In this document: positions 35,929-43,766 of the stretch, in pieces
How positions within the stretch are numbered: the stretch's first letter is position 1
Layout of the letters: each line of letters opens with the position of its first letter
NCBI GenBank assembly: GCA_024275635.1
Contig: JAJRYT010000081.1
Coordinates: 1 to 46,240, forward strand
Length of the DNA stretch: 46,240 bases
Direction: 5' to 3'
DNA from: Chloroflexota bacterium
GTDB taxonomy: Bacteria > Chloroflexota > Anaerolineae > Promineifilales > Promineifilaceae
Notes under the pieces: generated by a model
What the model saw: the letters and a program-made list of their open reading frames with translations, nothing else
Database searches by the model: none
What the model was told of the DNA's origin: nothing
Made by a program: the position numbers and the translations under genes

Positions 35929-37888
35929 CCGACGGAAACAGCGTCATATCGGTATGCGGTAAAAACAAAGCCGATGTGAACGCCTCAAAAAAGGAATTGT
36001 CGGCCGAAAGCTCGATATAGGTCATGCGGCTGGCGATGTCAGCGATGCGTGCCCGCTGTTTTTGGTCAAGCAGGGCGTAATACGCGCCCAAAACAGACGT
36101 GTTGCCCAGGAAATGGAAATTTTCCCAGGGCGTGTCAGGCAGCAGGCCGATTTCGACCGCTTTTTCGACGTTGATATATTTGCCAAACGCGCCGCCAATC
36201 AACACCTGCTCCACCGCTTCCAGAGGCAGGCCGACGCTTTTGGCCAGCACCATAAATCCGGCATAAATGGCCGCTTTGGCGCGCAGCAGGTTGTCTATAT
36301 CTACGTGGGTGATGGCAATATCATCGGGGCGGCTGCCATTGTTGCTGTCCTTGCTCCACACCACCACATACTCCCACCCATGCGCCCCCTGGCGAATACG
36401 GTTAGTGGGCAGCGACGTGTTGAAATTGCCGCCCTTGTCCACGATGCCCGTCAAAAACATCTCCGCCAGCAGAGAAATGAGGCCGCTGCCGCAAAAACCT
36501 TTTGGCCGGGTGTCGCCGATGACGCGGTAGGTGGGTTCATAGGTGCTGCTGTTGATCCACACTTCTTCGATGGCCCCACGCGTGGCCCGCATCCCGTGCT
36601 GGACGCCGGCGCCTTCAAAGGCCGGCCCAGCCGAGCAGGCGCATGTCACCAGCCAATCCTGCGACCCTAACACCGTTTCGCCGTTGGTGCCGATGTCCAT
36701 GAACAGGCTGACCTTTTCGGTGTCGTCCATGCCCGATGATAACACCCCGGCGCTGATGTCGGCTCCGACGTAGCTGGCGATACCGGGCAGGCAGTCTACC
36801 GGCGCTTCGGGATGGATAGCCAGGCCAGCTTCTTTGGCTGTCAATAACGGGATGTGGTTAACGGCCGTGACAAACGGACTTAACCGGATACTCGCCGCCG
36901 GAATCCCCAGCAGCAGGTGCATCATGACGCTGTTGCCGGTGATGGTGGCTTTTATGATGGAGGTTGGAGATTGGAGATTGGAGATTGGAGATTGTACGTT
37001 TTCAGTCTCTAGTCTCGAGTCTCTAGTTGCTCTCTTCACAACCCGTTCCAGTAGTCCGTTAATCGTCTCCAACACCAAGCCGCGCATCTCTTCCCCGCCG
37101 CCGTTTTTGCTGGCGTAGATGATGCGCGAGATCACGTCCTCGCCGCGCCGGATTTGGCGATTGTACTCAGCCGCTTGCTGTACCACCTGACCCGTCAGCA
37201 GATTCACCAGCCAGACGCTCACGGTTGTTGTGCCAATGTCAACGGCCGTTCCCCACAAAGGCGCGTCGGCAGGAATGTGACCGGGCAGCACATCTACCAA
37301 CCTCCCGGAGGTTTCGGAACCTCCGGGAGGTTGGCTAACATCGAGTACGGCCGTCACTCGCCATTCTTCTTCCCGCAGCACCGGCCCAATCTTCCGCAAC
37401 AGCGGCAACGACACCTGTAACTCGCCGATGCCTGTTTTCTGGCAGATAGCTGTCTGCAAGCGGCTCCAATCATCCGTCTGGTCATCCATACTGGGCGGCG
37501 TCAGCGTCAGCGTCACCCGGCGTACCGTCTGGTCAACCGCCGGATTGTAGCCCGCCGGAACCGCCACCTCGGCCACCGTCCGGTCCGTCGTCAGCCGCCG
37601 TTCCAGCTTCTCCTGCGGCGGCACGTGGATGTTGACGTCCCCTTCCACCACCGCCTGACAGGCCAGCACATACCCCCGCGCCACATCCTCCGCCGACAGC
37701 CGCAGCGTACTGCGCGACCGCACACTGCCATCCGTGACCTGCACCGCGCAGCGGCCGCACCGCCCCTGCCCGCCGCACGGCTGGGCGATGTCAATCCCCG
37801 CCTCATGCGCCGCTTCTGTCAACAATGTACCAGTCGTGACGGAGACAGATTTTTCAGATATATCGAAAGCTGTAATATGTTCAGCCAT
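35897..37888 (-). CDS. Reductive activator of corrinoid protein (RACo-type ASKHA ATPase)
   Basis: 663 residues. N-terminal [2Fe-2S] ferredoxin domain (residues 1-95) with CGGQGRCGRCAV and the fourth Cys in LACQAVVEG. Then a linker and a C-terminal ATPase domain with phosphate-1 VDIGTTTVSVWLV, FMDIGTNGETVLG, and IGGAFGKYINVEKA. RACo uses ATP to return inactive Co(II) of the corrinoid protein to Co(I). Two inserts are repeat-derived: a peptide (SQPPGGSETSG) from a palindrome at 37297-37334, and about 20 residues (LETENVQSPISNLQSPTS) from a heptad array at 36957-37028. No Shine-Dalgarno precedes ATG 37888. Confidence 0.93.
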   Translation of the reverse strand: MAEHITAFDISEKSVSVTTGTLLTEAAHEAGIDIAQPCGGQGRCGRCAVQVTDGSVRSRSTLRLSAEDVARGYVLACQAVVEGDVNIHVPPQEKLERRLTTDRTVAEVAVPAGYNPAVDQTVRRVTLTLTPPSMDDQTDDWSRLQTAICQKTGIGELQVSLPLLRKIGPVLREEEWRVTAVLDVSQPPGGSETSGRLVDVLPGHIPADAPLWGTAVDIGTTTVSVWLVNLLTGQVVQQAAEYNRQIRRGEDVISRIIYASKNGGGEEMRGLVLETINGLLERVVKRATRDSRLETENVQSPISNLQSPTSIIKATITGNSVMMHLLLGIPAASIRLSPFVTAVNHIPLLTAKEAGLAIHPEAPVDCLPGIASYVGADISAGVLSSGMDDTEKVSLFMDIGTNGETVLGSQDWLVTCACSAGPAFEGAGVQHGMRATRGAIEEVWINSSTYEPTYRVIGDTRPKGFCGSGLISLLAEMFLTGIVDKGGNFNTSLPTNRIRQGAHGWEYVVVWSKDSNNGSRPDDIAITHVDIDNLLRAKAAIYAGFMVLAKSVGLPLEAVEQVLIGGAFGKYINVEKAVEIGLLPDTPWENFHFLGNTSVLGAYYALLDQKQRARIADIASRMTYIELSADNSFFEAFTSALFLPHTDMTLFPSVAKEMMKDES
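36957..37028. repeat. Heptad array inside the corrinoid-activator gene
   Basis: Four GGAGATT units and four TCTAGTC/TCGAGTC units form inverted arms around a short centre. It is in frame and inserts a peptide between helix RVVKRATRD and the strand IIKATITGNS that follows. Same unit type as in hemD, hemY and the hemB-hemQ gap. Confidence 0.8.
37297..37334. repeat. Palindrome inserted in the corrinoid-activator gene
   Basis: CCAACCTCCCGGAGGTT and AACCTCCGGGAGGTTGG are perfect 17-bp arms around TCGG, read through in frame and giving a Gly/Ser-rich insertion in the linker region. Confidence 0.8.
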
Positions 37889-37980
37889 ATAAATTTGTTG
37901 TTACGATGTTCTTTGAGGTCATTGTTCGAGCTTTTTTCCGCCCATATTATTACTACAACGAGGCTTTTGATTGTCAGATA

Positions 37981-38090
37981 GTATCTTCTCAATAAACTGG
38001 GGAGATTACAAAAGTTCTAACAACATATTGTCTGCATAGCGCCCGTTTTGAAACTTTTGTAATCTTTGCCCCGAAATTTTGAGAAGATAC
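37981..38090. mobile_element. MITE with GTATCTTCTCAA ends and 8-bp duplication
   Basis: 110-bp element. The 12-bp terminal inverted repeat GTATCTTCTCAA / TTGAGAAGATAC is perfect, and a second pair GATTACAAAAGTT / AACTTTTGTAATC follows inward. The perfect 8-bp repeat GTCAGATA flanks it (37973-37980 and 38091-38098). A decayed relative is at 7470-7572. It is about 90 bases upstream of the corrinoid-activator gene. The region 38099-38245 is AT-rich with no gene. Confidence 0.88.
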
Positions 38091-38245
38091 GTCAGATATT
38101 CCCAAATTTGAGTGTTTTATTTGTATCAGCCCGTATATAGATTGGACAGTTCAATGCGCTTCATATCAAATAGGATTAAATTGAGCAGAACATTTAATTT
38201 CACTTGTATATGGCATATTAATCACTTTAGCGAAGTCTCGTTAAG

Positions 38246-38361
38246 GGTACATTCGTTTATAACTTTGGCGTTTGAAAAGTTGTAACCAAGTAATTGGTAA
38301 CTGGTAATTACCCAATTACCAATTACCAGCAAACTGCAAAGTTAATTTTGAACGAACCCTA
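38246..38361. repeat. Inverted-repeat element with heptad core
   Basis: AGGGTACATTCGTTTATAAC at the left and the complement of AGGGTTCGTTCAAAATTAAC at the right form imperfect terminal arms; inside them TAATTGGTAACTGGTAATT and AATTACCAATTACCAG pair. No flanking duplication is evident. It lies at the 3' side of the CoA-binding protein gene. Confidence 0.65.
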
Positions 38362-38382
38362 AACATGCTGAGGCAATCCCAT

Positions 38383-38844
38383 TCAGGCGGGCAGTTTGCC
38401 CATCACACCCAGCATCCAGCGCATACATTTGTGGCCAAAATCCAGGAACATCATCGGGCAGCCGCCGTCAATGACGGTAATGTTGTTGTCGTGGCAGAAT
38501 TGAACGGCCGTTTCCGACACACTCGACGGCATAAACGTATTGTTGTGCATCCACACCCGCGATACCCCGGCCGCGCCGCAGTCCTGTACAATTTGTTCAG
38601 TAAGTTCCGGCTTCGTCACAATAATCGCCCCATCCACGCCGCCGGGAATCGCTTGCATGTTGGGGTAACAAACGTCCCCTTCCACCTCATCCGCCATCGG
38701 ATTGACAGCAAACACCTGATGTCCCGTATCACGCAGCTTCTTGTAAATAACATTCGCCGCATCCTGCCGCGTCCGCGACACGCCAGCCACAGCAATGCGT
38801 TCCTGGGCTAAAAATTCTTCGGCTTTCGTTTTGAATGGACTCAT
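38383..38844 (-). CDS. CoA-binding domain protein (YccU-like)
   Basis: About 153 residues, a single Rossmann CoA-binding domain: RIAVAGVSRTRQDAANVIY, HQVFAVNP, AIIVTKPELTEQIVQDC, RVWMHNNTF. This small family is annotated as CoA binding; its physiological role is not known. ATG 38844 is preceded by GGAG at 5 bases and lies next to the TGA of the lipoprotein gene (38847-38849), so the two are coupled. In an acs locus, CoA binding is suggestive but could be coincidence. Confidence 0.85.
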   Translation of the reverse strand: MSPFKTKAEEFLAQERIAVAGVSRTRQDAANVIYKKLRDTGHQVFAVNPMADEVEGDVCYPNMQAIPGGVDGAIIVTKPELTEQIVQDCGAAGVSRVWMHNNTFMPSSVSETAVQFCHDNNITVIDGGCPMMFLDFGHKCMRWMLGVMGKLPA

Positions 38845-38846
38845 AA

Positions 38847-40199
38847 TCACTCCACTTCCCAGACATGAACCAGCGGCTTATCTTCATCACCGTGCGGTTC
38901 AAAGAGATACAGCCGGCCATGTTCCCGATCAAAGCTGACCGCGCCGACATGAAACCATTCCTGCGACGATTGGATATGGTACAAATAGGGGTCAATGTCG
39001 AGCGCAGCATACGGCTGCGGCCGCCATGTTTCCATAGTTCCCTGGGCAACGGCCGCAAAGTCGGCCGGATCATAAAAGATAATTTGTCCCACGAAACTGG
39101 TAGACCACCAACCCCGGTTACAATCATCGGGCCAGGGAGGTTGGTCCGTGCCGTCGGCGCAGCCGTACCAGTTATCGCCCTGCCCTTTTGTGCCTGCGAA
39201 GATGACGGCCGTCTTATTCCCCGCCGTCAACCAGGCCCCGCCCGACCACTCATCAGAATGGTGATAATCATTCATGGCCTGCGGAGTGGGATCGAGCACA
39301 TTGTCATACAAAAGCAGCGGCGTCGCCGCAATGGCGCTGCCGGCCGGCGGCGGATTGCCGTCATTCCAGGGGGCGATGGCGAACAACGCCGGCCCTTCCG
39401 CCCCTTGCCCGCCGTCCCGGTAACGTCCCGTTGCCAGATAGCGCCCCGGCGCATAAGCGTCGGCCCACGTCTGGGGGATGTCGAACAGGTAATCGCTGGT
39501 CACGTACTTGACATAGCCGCCCACTTGCCAGATGCCGGCCGTTTGCGGGGCCGACAAATCTAATTCGCACCAGCCATGCGTCGCCCCGGCGTCCGTATCG
39601 TTGCCGGGGGCGTGCATGGCCCAACTGAAGTAGAGCTTGTCGGTTGTCTGGCTGCCTTGCTTGGGCAGGTAAGCCAGCCCGACGCGCGGCATTTCCCAGT
39701 CGAGATGATCGTATAAGCTGCCGCGAATGTCCGTGAAAGGTTGCAGGGAAACGGCCGTGTTCAGATCATTCACATCCTTAGCGGCAGAAATGATGGGAAC
39801 GGGAATGCTGATTTCCGAAAGATACTGCGTCTGGTCATGTCCCGCGCCAAACAGCGAGCCGGGATAGCCGTCTCCGTTCCCCGCCGGATCGCCGGCCGGG
39901 TCATAGGTCATCGCCGAGCCGCCCCATTCCCAACCGACATCATCCGGCGTGCCCGGCGAATCCGGCAGACGGAACGCGCCCCGGTAAACCAGGTCGGCGG
40001 GCTGTAACCGTTCGGTCGGCAGCGACTCCGGCGTCATGACCAGGGGTAAATAGGCGGTAGGCGTCAAATCGGCGGCGGGCTGCGGCGGGCCAAGCGGCGT
40101 CGCTTCGAGTGTTTGCGCCGGCGCGCAACTTACCGCCAAAATTGCCATCAGGCAGTTTACCATCAAGACCCATCGAACCAAACTGATTGATGATTTCAA
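38847..40199 (-). CDS. Predicted lipoprotein of unknown function
   Basis: About 450 residues. I do not recognise the family. The N-terminus has basic residues, a hydrophobic stretch (WVLMVNCLMAILAVSC) and a lipobox-like AVSC, so it is probably a membrane-anchored exported lipoprotein. TTG 40199 is preferred as start because GAGG lies 9 bases upstream; the frame continues to a TTG at 40226. The mature part is rich in Trp, Asp and Gly (WEWGGSAMTYDPAGD, LFGAGHDQTQYLSEI, SDEWSGGAWLTAGNK), a composition like beta-propeller proteins. It overlaps the start region of the CoA-binding gene. It has no evident link to acetyl-CoA synthesis. Confidence 0.6.
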   Translation of the reverse strand: MKSSISLVRWVLMVNCLMAILAVSCAPAQTLEATPLGPPQPAADLTPTAYLPLVMTPESLPTERLQPADLVYRGAFRLPDSPGTPDDVGWEWGGSAMTYDPAGDPAGNGDGYPGSLFGAGHDQTQYLSEISIPVPIISAAKDVNDLNTAVSLQPFTDIRGSLYDHLDWEMPRVGLAYLPKQGSQTTDKLYFSWAMHAPGNDTDAGATHGWCELDLSAPQTAGIWQVGGYVKYVTSDYLFDIPQTWADAYAPGRYLATGRYRDGGQGAEGPALFAIAPWNDGNPPPAGSAIAATPLLLYDNVLDPTPQAMNDYHHSDEWSGGAWLTAGNKTAVIFAGTKGQGDNWYGCADGTDQPPWPDDCNRGWWSTSFVGQIIFYDPADFAAVAQGTMETWRPQPYAALDIDPYLYHIQSSQEWFHVGAVSFDREHGRLYLFEPHGDEDKPLVHVWEVE

Positions 40200-40237
40200 G
40201 CTATCTTTCCTCAGAACCGAAATCAAATCTTACATAA

Positions 40238-40305
40238 GCAGTGCCAGGCACGGGGTGATAAGGATATAGCCCATCAACACCGTTCTGACCCGTGCCTGGC
40301 ATTGC
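40238..40305. repeat. Inverted repeat TGCCAGGCACGGG type
   Basis: GCAGTGCCAGGCACGGG at 40238-40254 and CCCGTGCCTGGCATTGC at 40289-40305 pair over 17 bases with one mismatch. It lies between the antitoxin-like gene and the lipoprotein and may end transcription of the acs genes; no duplication is seen. Confidence 0.65.
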
Positions 40306-40333
40306 GGATTAAAACATTTGAAACACACCCATA

Positions 40334-40609
40334 TCAATCAGCATCATAGCGCCCTTTTCTGAGGATTCGGACATACGCATTCACATCTTCGGACGGCGCA
40401 TGATCAGCCCAAATGCCCAACAATTCATCTTCGTCGCCGGGTTCATCCGCAAAAGGGATTGATTTAGCGCGCGGTTTGCCCCGGTAGGTGATGATGACTT
40501 CCTCGTCTCTGGTTACGGCAGCCAACAATGCCTTCACATTCAATCGTAAATCTTTTGCTGTTGCCTGAGCGTGAGGCGTGAAACGTGAATGCAACTCATC
40601 ACGTTTCAC
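40334..40609 (-). CDS. Orphan Phd/YefM-type antitoxin
   Basis: Up to 91 residues. The core DLRLNVKALLAAVTRDEEV then ITYRGKPRAKSIPF is the DNA-binding half of Phd/YefM antitoxins. The tail (about 55-91) should bind a toxin, but no toxin gene follows. The first 15 codons (from GTG 40609) are made by GTGAAACGT-like repeats, so the original start was probably lost or replaced; no ribosome binding site can be trusted. It lies 3 bases after the acsC stop. It may be a remnant. Confidence 0.6.
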   Translation of the reverse strand: MKRDELHSRFTPHAQATAKDLRLNVKALLAAVTRDEEVIITYRGKPRAKSIPFADEPGDEDELLGIWADHAPSEDVNAYVRILRKGRYDAD

Positions 40610-40618
40610 GTTTTACGC
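40566..40618. repeat. GTGAAACGT inverted repeat across acsC end and antitoxin start
   Basis: GCGTGAAACGTGA and TCACGTTTCACG are inverted. The acsC stop (TAA, 40613-40615) and the first codons of the antitoxin gene are inside the repeat. Confidence 0.65.
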
Positions 40619-41956
40619 CAACACCTGCTTCATAAACGCGGGCAAATCCACTGCTTCACGCGGGCCAACCTTGATTTCCCAGTCGGGCAGTTCTTCTTCT
40701 AACTCGCCAGAGAGAACGGCCGTATGCCCCGGCAGCACAATCCGCTTATGACTCACCTGATCGGCCACGTTGAACCGCTTCACATCTTTGGCGATGCGCT
40801 CGGCGTCGAACTTGCCTGCCGCCCAGGCCGTGAGGACGCTCATCCCCTCGGCCTCGGCCACCAGCAGCCAGGCGGGCAGGCCGGAGCCGTCCACCTCGTT
40901 GGCGACGCTGAAATAAGTGATGGAGAAGTTGGTCGTCACCAATACAGGCGAATCGGGCGTCGGATCGTTGATTTCGTACAGGCCGGGCTGCACCTGGATC
41001 GGTTTCTGCGGGTCGGTGTAGATGTTCTGGCGCAGCACCAGCAGCGGGTAGGCCAGTTCCGGCGTGAAAGTGTCAATCACAACAAAACCGCCGTATTTGG
41101 CGATGCCCTGCGCTGCCAGGATGGATTGGTAAGCCGCATCTTCACCGTTGGCCGGAGCCACGAACAGCGGATAGCCCAGAGCGCGGAAGTTTTTCTTCAG
41201 CGCCAACCGGCGAATTTGGGTACTCAACGCCAGCCGCTGGCTCAAATTGTCGCCTAGGGGGTTGAGCGCCATGTCTTCCACGCCGGCCCCTTTAATTTTC
41301 TCGGTCAAGTCGGCTAACTCATCGAGGGAACGGCCGTTCACAACCAAAGCCGCCTTATACTGTTTCGCCAACCTGGCCATCGCTTCCCAGTTGTCGACGT
41401 CGGCGGCGTGGATGAGAGGCGTCTCGTTATTTGCCGCCTCTAATCCGGCGGCGATAACGGCCGGATCGCCGCTCATCAAAATCAGAGGGCGCTGGCTGAC
41501 TTCGCCGACTGCTTTCACGGCCGTCGCGAAAGCGCTTGCATCCCCCGTCACCGATTCCACAGCAAAGCCGTCCAGCGACAAATCCAGGCCCACATAATCC
41601 ACATGGTACGCTTCCGCCGGAGCCAGCTTGGCCTTGATGTCGGCGGCCGTCTCATCATCTTTGACGCGGATGAACAAGCCCGGTTTGTGGCAGAAGGTCT
41701 TTTCATGCCGGGAAAGGACGACTTCGTTGCCCGCCTTTACCTCGTACCCGTTAGATTTGAGGGTGACGAGCCGGACAGGCGGTGCCGCTGATTCGGCCAA
41801 CTGCGCTTTGGACTCATCGCTGACGTGCGGACAGGCGGATAGTTCGATCTGCTTGGCGGCCAATTTCATGGCAAAGGCCAAACAGGTTGGGAATCCACAA
41901 TCACGACAATTCGTGCGTGGTAACATTTTGTAAATTTGAATTCCGCTTAGTGCCAT
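40613..41956 (-). CDS. acsC: Corrinoid iron-sulfur protein large subunit
   Basis: About 447 residues from ATG 41956. Holds one [4Fe-4S] cluster in the N-terminal motif CRDCGFPTC then AC (Cys17, Cys20, Cys25, Cys42), followed by a TIM barrel and a C-terminal corrinoid-binding domain. With AcsD it carries the methyl group from AcsE to acetyl-CoA synthase. The open frame runs 37 codons further upstream, but those encode repeats of RNTEYG from the heptad array and are not expected in the protein. The ribosome binding site CGGAGTAAAAAA is the array's last unit joined to the gene. Confidence 0.95.
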   Translation of the reverse strand: MALSGIQIYKMLPRTNCRDCGFPTCLAFAMKLAAKQIELSACPHVSDESKAQLAESAAPPVRLVTLKSNGYEVKAGNEVVLSRHEKTFCHKPGLFIRVKDDETAADIKAKLAPAEAYHVDYVGLDLSLDGFAVESVTGDASAFATAVKAVGEVSQRPLILMSGDPAVIAAGLEAANNETPLIHAADVDNWEAMARLAKQYKAALVVNGRSLDELADLTEKIKGAGVEDMALNPLGDNLSQRLALSTQIRRLALKKNFRALGYPLFVAPANGEDAAYQSILAAQGIAKYGGFVVIDTFTPELAYPLLVLRQNIYTDPQKPIQVQPGLYEINDPTPDSPVLVTTNFSITYFSVANEVDGSGLPAWLLVAEAEGMSVLTAWAAGKFDAERIAKDVKRFNVADQVSHKRIVLPGHTAVLSGELEEELPDWEIKVGPREAVDLPAFMKQVLA

Positions 41957-41961
41957 TTTTT

Positions 41962-42138
41962 TACTCCGTATTCCGTATTCCGTATTCCGTATTCCGTATT
42001 CCGTGTTCCGTGTTCCGTATTCCGTGTTCCGTGTTCCGTATTCCGTGTTCCGTGTTCCGTTTTTCAATTACGGATTACGGCTCACGGCTCACGGCTCACG
42101 GATTACGGCTCACGGATTACGGTTCACGGCTCACGGCC
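41962..42138. repeat. Heptad array, TCCGTAT/TCCGTGT type, two inverted arms
   Basis: About 14 units of TCCGTAT or TCCGTGT, a short centre (TTTTTCAA), then about 10 units of TTACGGA, TTACGGC and TCACGGC. It fills the acsD-acsC gap. The acsD stop (TAA, 42117-42119) and last residues are inside, and the other edge ends in the acsC ribosome binding site CGGAG. Confidence 0.9.
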
Positions 42139-43091
42139 GTTAACTCATCAATTGCCATACGTACCCGGCGCACACTCTCGGGGTGACGCAGCGCTAAAAT
42201 GTCCGCGCCCGATTCGAGCAGGGTGACGGCCGTTAACGTTTCCCAGTTAATGGCTCGTTCCAGCCAGTCGCCCCATTCGGCAGGCACATCATCGCCCACT
42301 TTCGATTCCTTCGTTTTCCACGCTTCAAAACCGGGCGTGACCATCATCGGTAGTTGGGTCATCGCATCCCCTTGCAGCGCCGCCAGGCGCAGTCGCTCCA
42401 TAGCCGAATAGCCATACTCGATGCCATACCCCAGTGCGCCGGTGGTCGGATCCATAATGACGCGATCCAGGGGCATATTCATATCGCTGATCAGGATGTT
42501 AAGCTGTTTAGCCAGGTTAACATCCATGGGCGTGCGCGCATTAACCAGGTGGCCGTTAGCCATGGCCGCGGCGACAATCGTGCGGTAGTTTTTATCTTCG
42601 CAAACGCCCAAAACGATGCGCTCCCCTTTAGCAGCCTCGGCGACGGGGACGAGCAGTTCATTGTCCGCGTCTGCCTGTCCCGGCCCAAAGACCATGAGCG
42701 GCAGGCCGGAAGAGTTGAGGACAGATTGCACGGCCGTTACCGCCTTCTCCGGCGTGTTGGGATTGCCTTCTGCATCCGTCAAACTGAGCGACAATTGCAG
42801 CAAATCGGCCCCGGCCGTTTCAGCCGCTTTCGCCCAGGTTCCCGGCGTGTTCATCGCCTCACCCCACTCATCCAACAACAACTGCGACCAATCAGTCGGC
42901 TTGCGATCTTTGATTTCCAGTGCAATCATTGGCTTATGCGGCATTTCAGCCTCAAAGTGCATGAACGGCAGCGCCCTTTCGCCGCCTACTGTCACTGTGC
43001 TGGTGCGCGTGCCACCGTCGGCAGATGTCGCCCCAATTGTCACAACTCGGACCTCGCCGGGCCATTTATCCTTCGGAATTTCTACTGGCAT
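42117..43091 (-). CDS. acsD: Corrinoid iron-sulfur protein small subunit
   Basis: About 324 residues from ATG 43091 (AAGGAGTCCACT upstream). TIM-barrel partner of AcsC. Characteristic parts: VEIPKDKWPGEVRVVTIGA, LPFMHFEAEMPHKPMIALEI, DLLQLSLSLTDAEGN, and IMDPTTGALGYGIEYGYS. The C-terminal residues (VSREP) and stop codon are made by the heptad array. The upstream open frame to 43121 is not used. It follows the CBS protein gene by about 90 bases and precedes acsC. Confidence 0.95.
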   Translation of the reverse strand: MPVEIPKDKWPGEVRVVTIGATSADGGTRTSTVTVGGERALPFMHFEAEMPHKPMIALEIKDRKPTDWSQLLLDEWGEAMNTPGTWAKAAETAGADLLQLSLSLTDAEGNPNTPEKAVTAVQSVLNSSGLPLMVFGPGQADADNELLVPVAEAAKGERIVLGVCEDKNYRTIVAAAMANGHLVNARTPMDVNLAKQLNILISDMNMPLDRVIMDPTTGALGYGIEYGYSAMERLRLAALQGDAMTQLPMMVTPGFEAWKTKESKVGDDVPAEWGDWLERAINWETLTAVTLLESGADILALRHPESVRRVRMAIDELTAVSREP

Positions 43092-43107
43092 AGTGGACTC
43101 CTTTGAA

Positions 43108-43190
43108 TTTGAGGGGGTCAAGAGGTGAAGGGGTGAATGTATTCGCCAAGTCGCCCTTTCACCCCTTCACCTCTTCACCCTTTCACCTTC
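43108..43190. repeat. Inverted repeat of GAGGTGAAGGGGTGAA type units
   Basis: AAGAGGTGAAGGGGTGAA and TTCACCCCTTCACCTCTT are exact complements around about 20 bases, followed by further CACCCTT/CACCTTC units. It fills the CBS-acsD gap and supplies the CBS stop codon (TGA, 43183-43185). Confidence 0.8.
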
Positions 43191-43695
43191 TCATCTTTTT
43201 ATTTGCTTGCCGCAGCGCCTCATCCCGTCGCCGGATAAACGTCTCCAGCGGCGATTCGCGCTCGGCTTTGATACCCAAATCTTTCAGCTCTTCCTCTTCC
43301 TGCGCGGCCAGATGACGCAGCAGATGTTTATACGTCAAATAAGCCGCCGGGTAACTGATGCCACCAGCGTGGTGCATCATAAAAACGACGCGCACACCCA
43401 TGTCCTGCATAATTTGGGCAACGGCCGTTAACGGAATATCTGGCGGCGCTTGCGGTACATCGGCCCGCATCACATCCTGCGCCGTTACCCCCCTGTAATC
43501 CCCCCGCACATACGCTTTCACCAACTCATCATGGGTCACAACCCCTGCCCCGTGTCCATTCTCATCCAACACAACGGCTCCCTCAATCTCCTTTTCCAAA
43601 AACCAGCGTGTCAACTCGACAACCGAATCCTCCAGCGCGCAAGTTGGAACCCCAACAGACATCAAATCACGGACAAGTTTAGGGGAAGTAGACAT
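43183..43695 (-). CDS. CBS-domain pair protein in the acs cluster
   Basis: 170 residues. Two CBS motifs: about 7-60 (VRDLMSVGVPTCALEDSVVE, GAVVLDENGHGAGVVTHDEL) and about 68-125 (AQDVMRADVPQAPPDIPLTA, VVFMMHHAGG). A charged C-terminal helix of about 40 residues follows. CBS pairs bind adenine nucleotides or S-adenosylmethionine and often regulate an enzyme. It stands between acsB and acsD in the same direction, so it may sense energy charge or SAM for acetyl-CoA synthase; that is inference. ATG 43695 has no Shine-Dalgarno because a heptad array runs up to it. Confidence 0.85.
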   Translation of the reverse strand: MSTSPKLVRDLMSVGVPTCALEDSVVELTRWFLEKEIEGAVVLDENGHGAGVVTHDELVKAYVRGDYRGVTAQDVMRADVPQAPPDIPLTAVAQIMQDMGVRVVFMMHHAGGISYPAAYLTYKHLLRHLAAQEEEELKDLGIKAERESPLETFIRRRDEALRQANKKMRR

Positions 43696-43696
43696 A

Positions 43697-43766
43697 ATTA
43701 TGAATTATGAATGATGAATGATGAATGAGGAATGAGGAATGGCTCCGAATTCATCATTCATCATTT
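43697..43766. repeat. Heptad array, GAATGAT/GAATGAG type
   Basis: About six units GAATGAT or GAATGAG, then the inverted ATTCATCATTCATCATT. It fills the acsB-CBS gap; the acsB stop TAA (43765-43767) abuts its edge and the CBS start its other edge. Confidence 0.85.

Noticed and set aside
37889..38382. Cobalamin riboswitch before the corrinoid activator
   Set aside because: I looked for a conserved B12-box-like region and found only MITE and heptad structures.
41957..42067. N-terminal extension of acsC made of RNTEYG repeats
   Set aside because: It is translation of the heptad array; ATG 41956 has CGGAG upstream and matches the known AcsC start.
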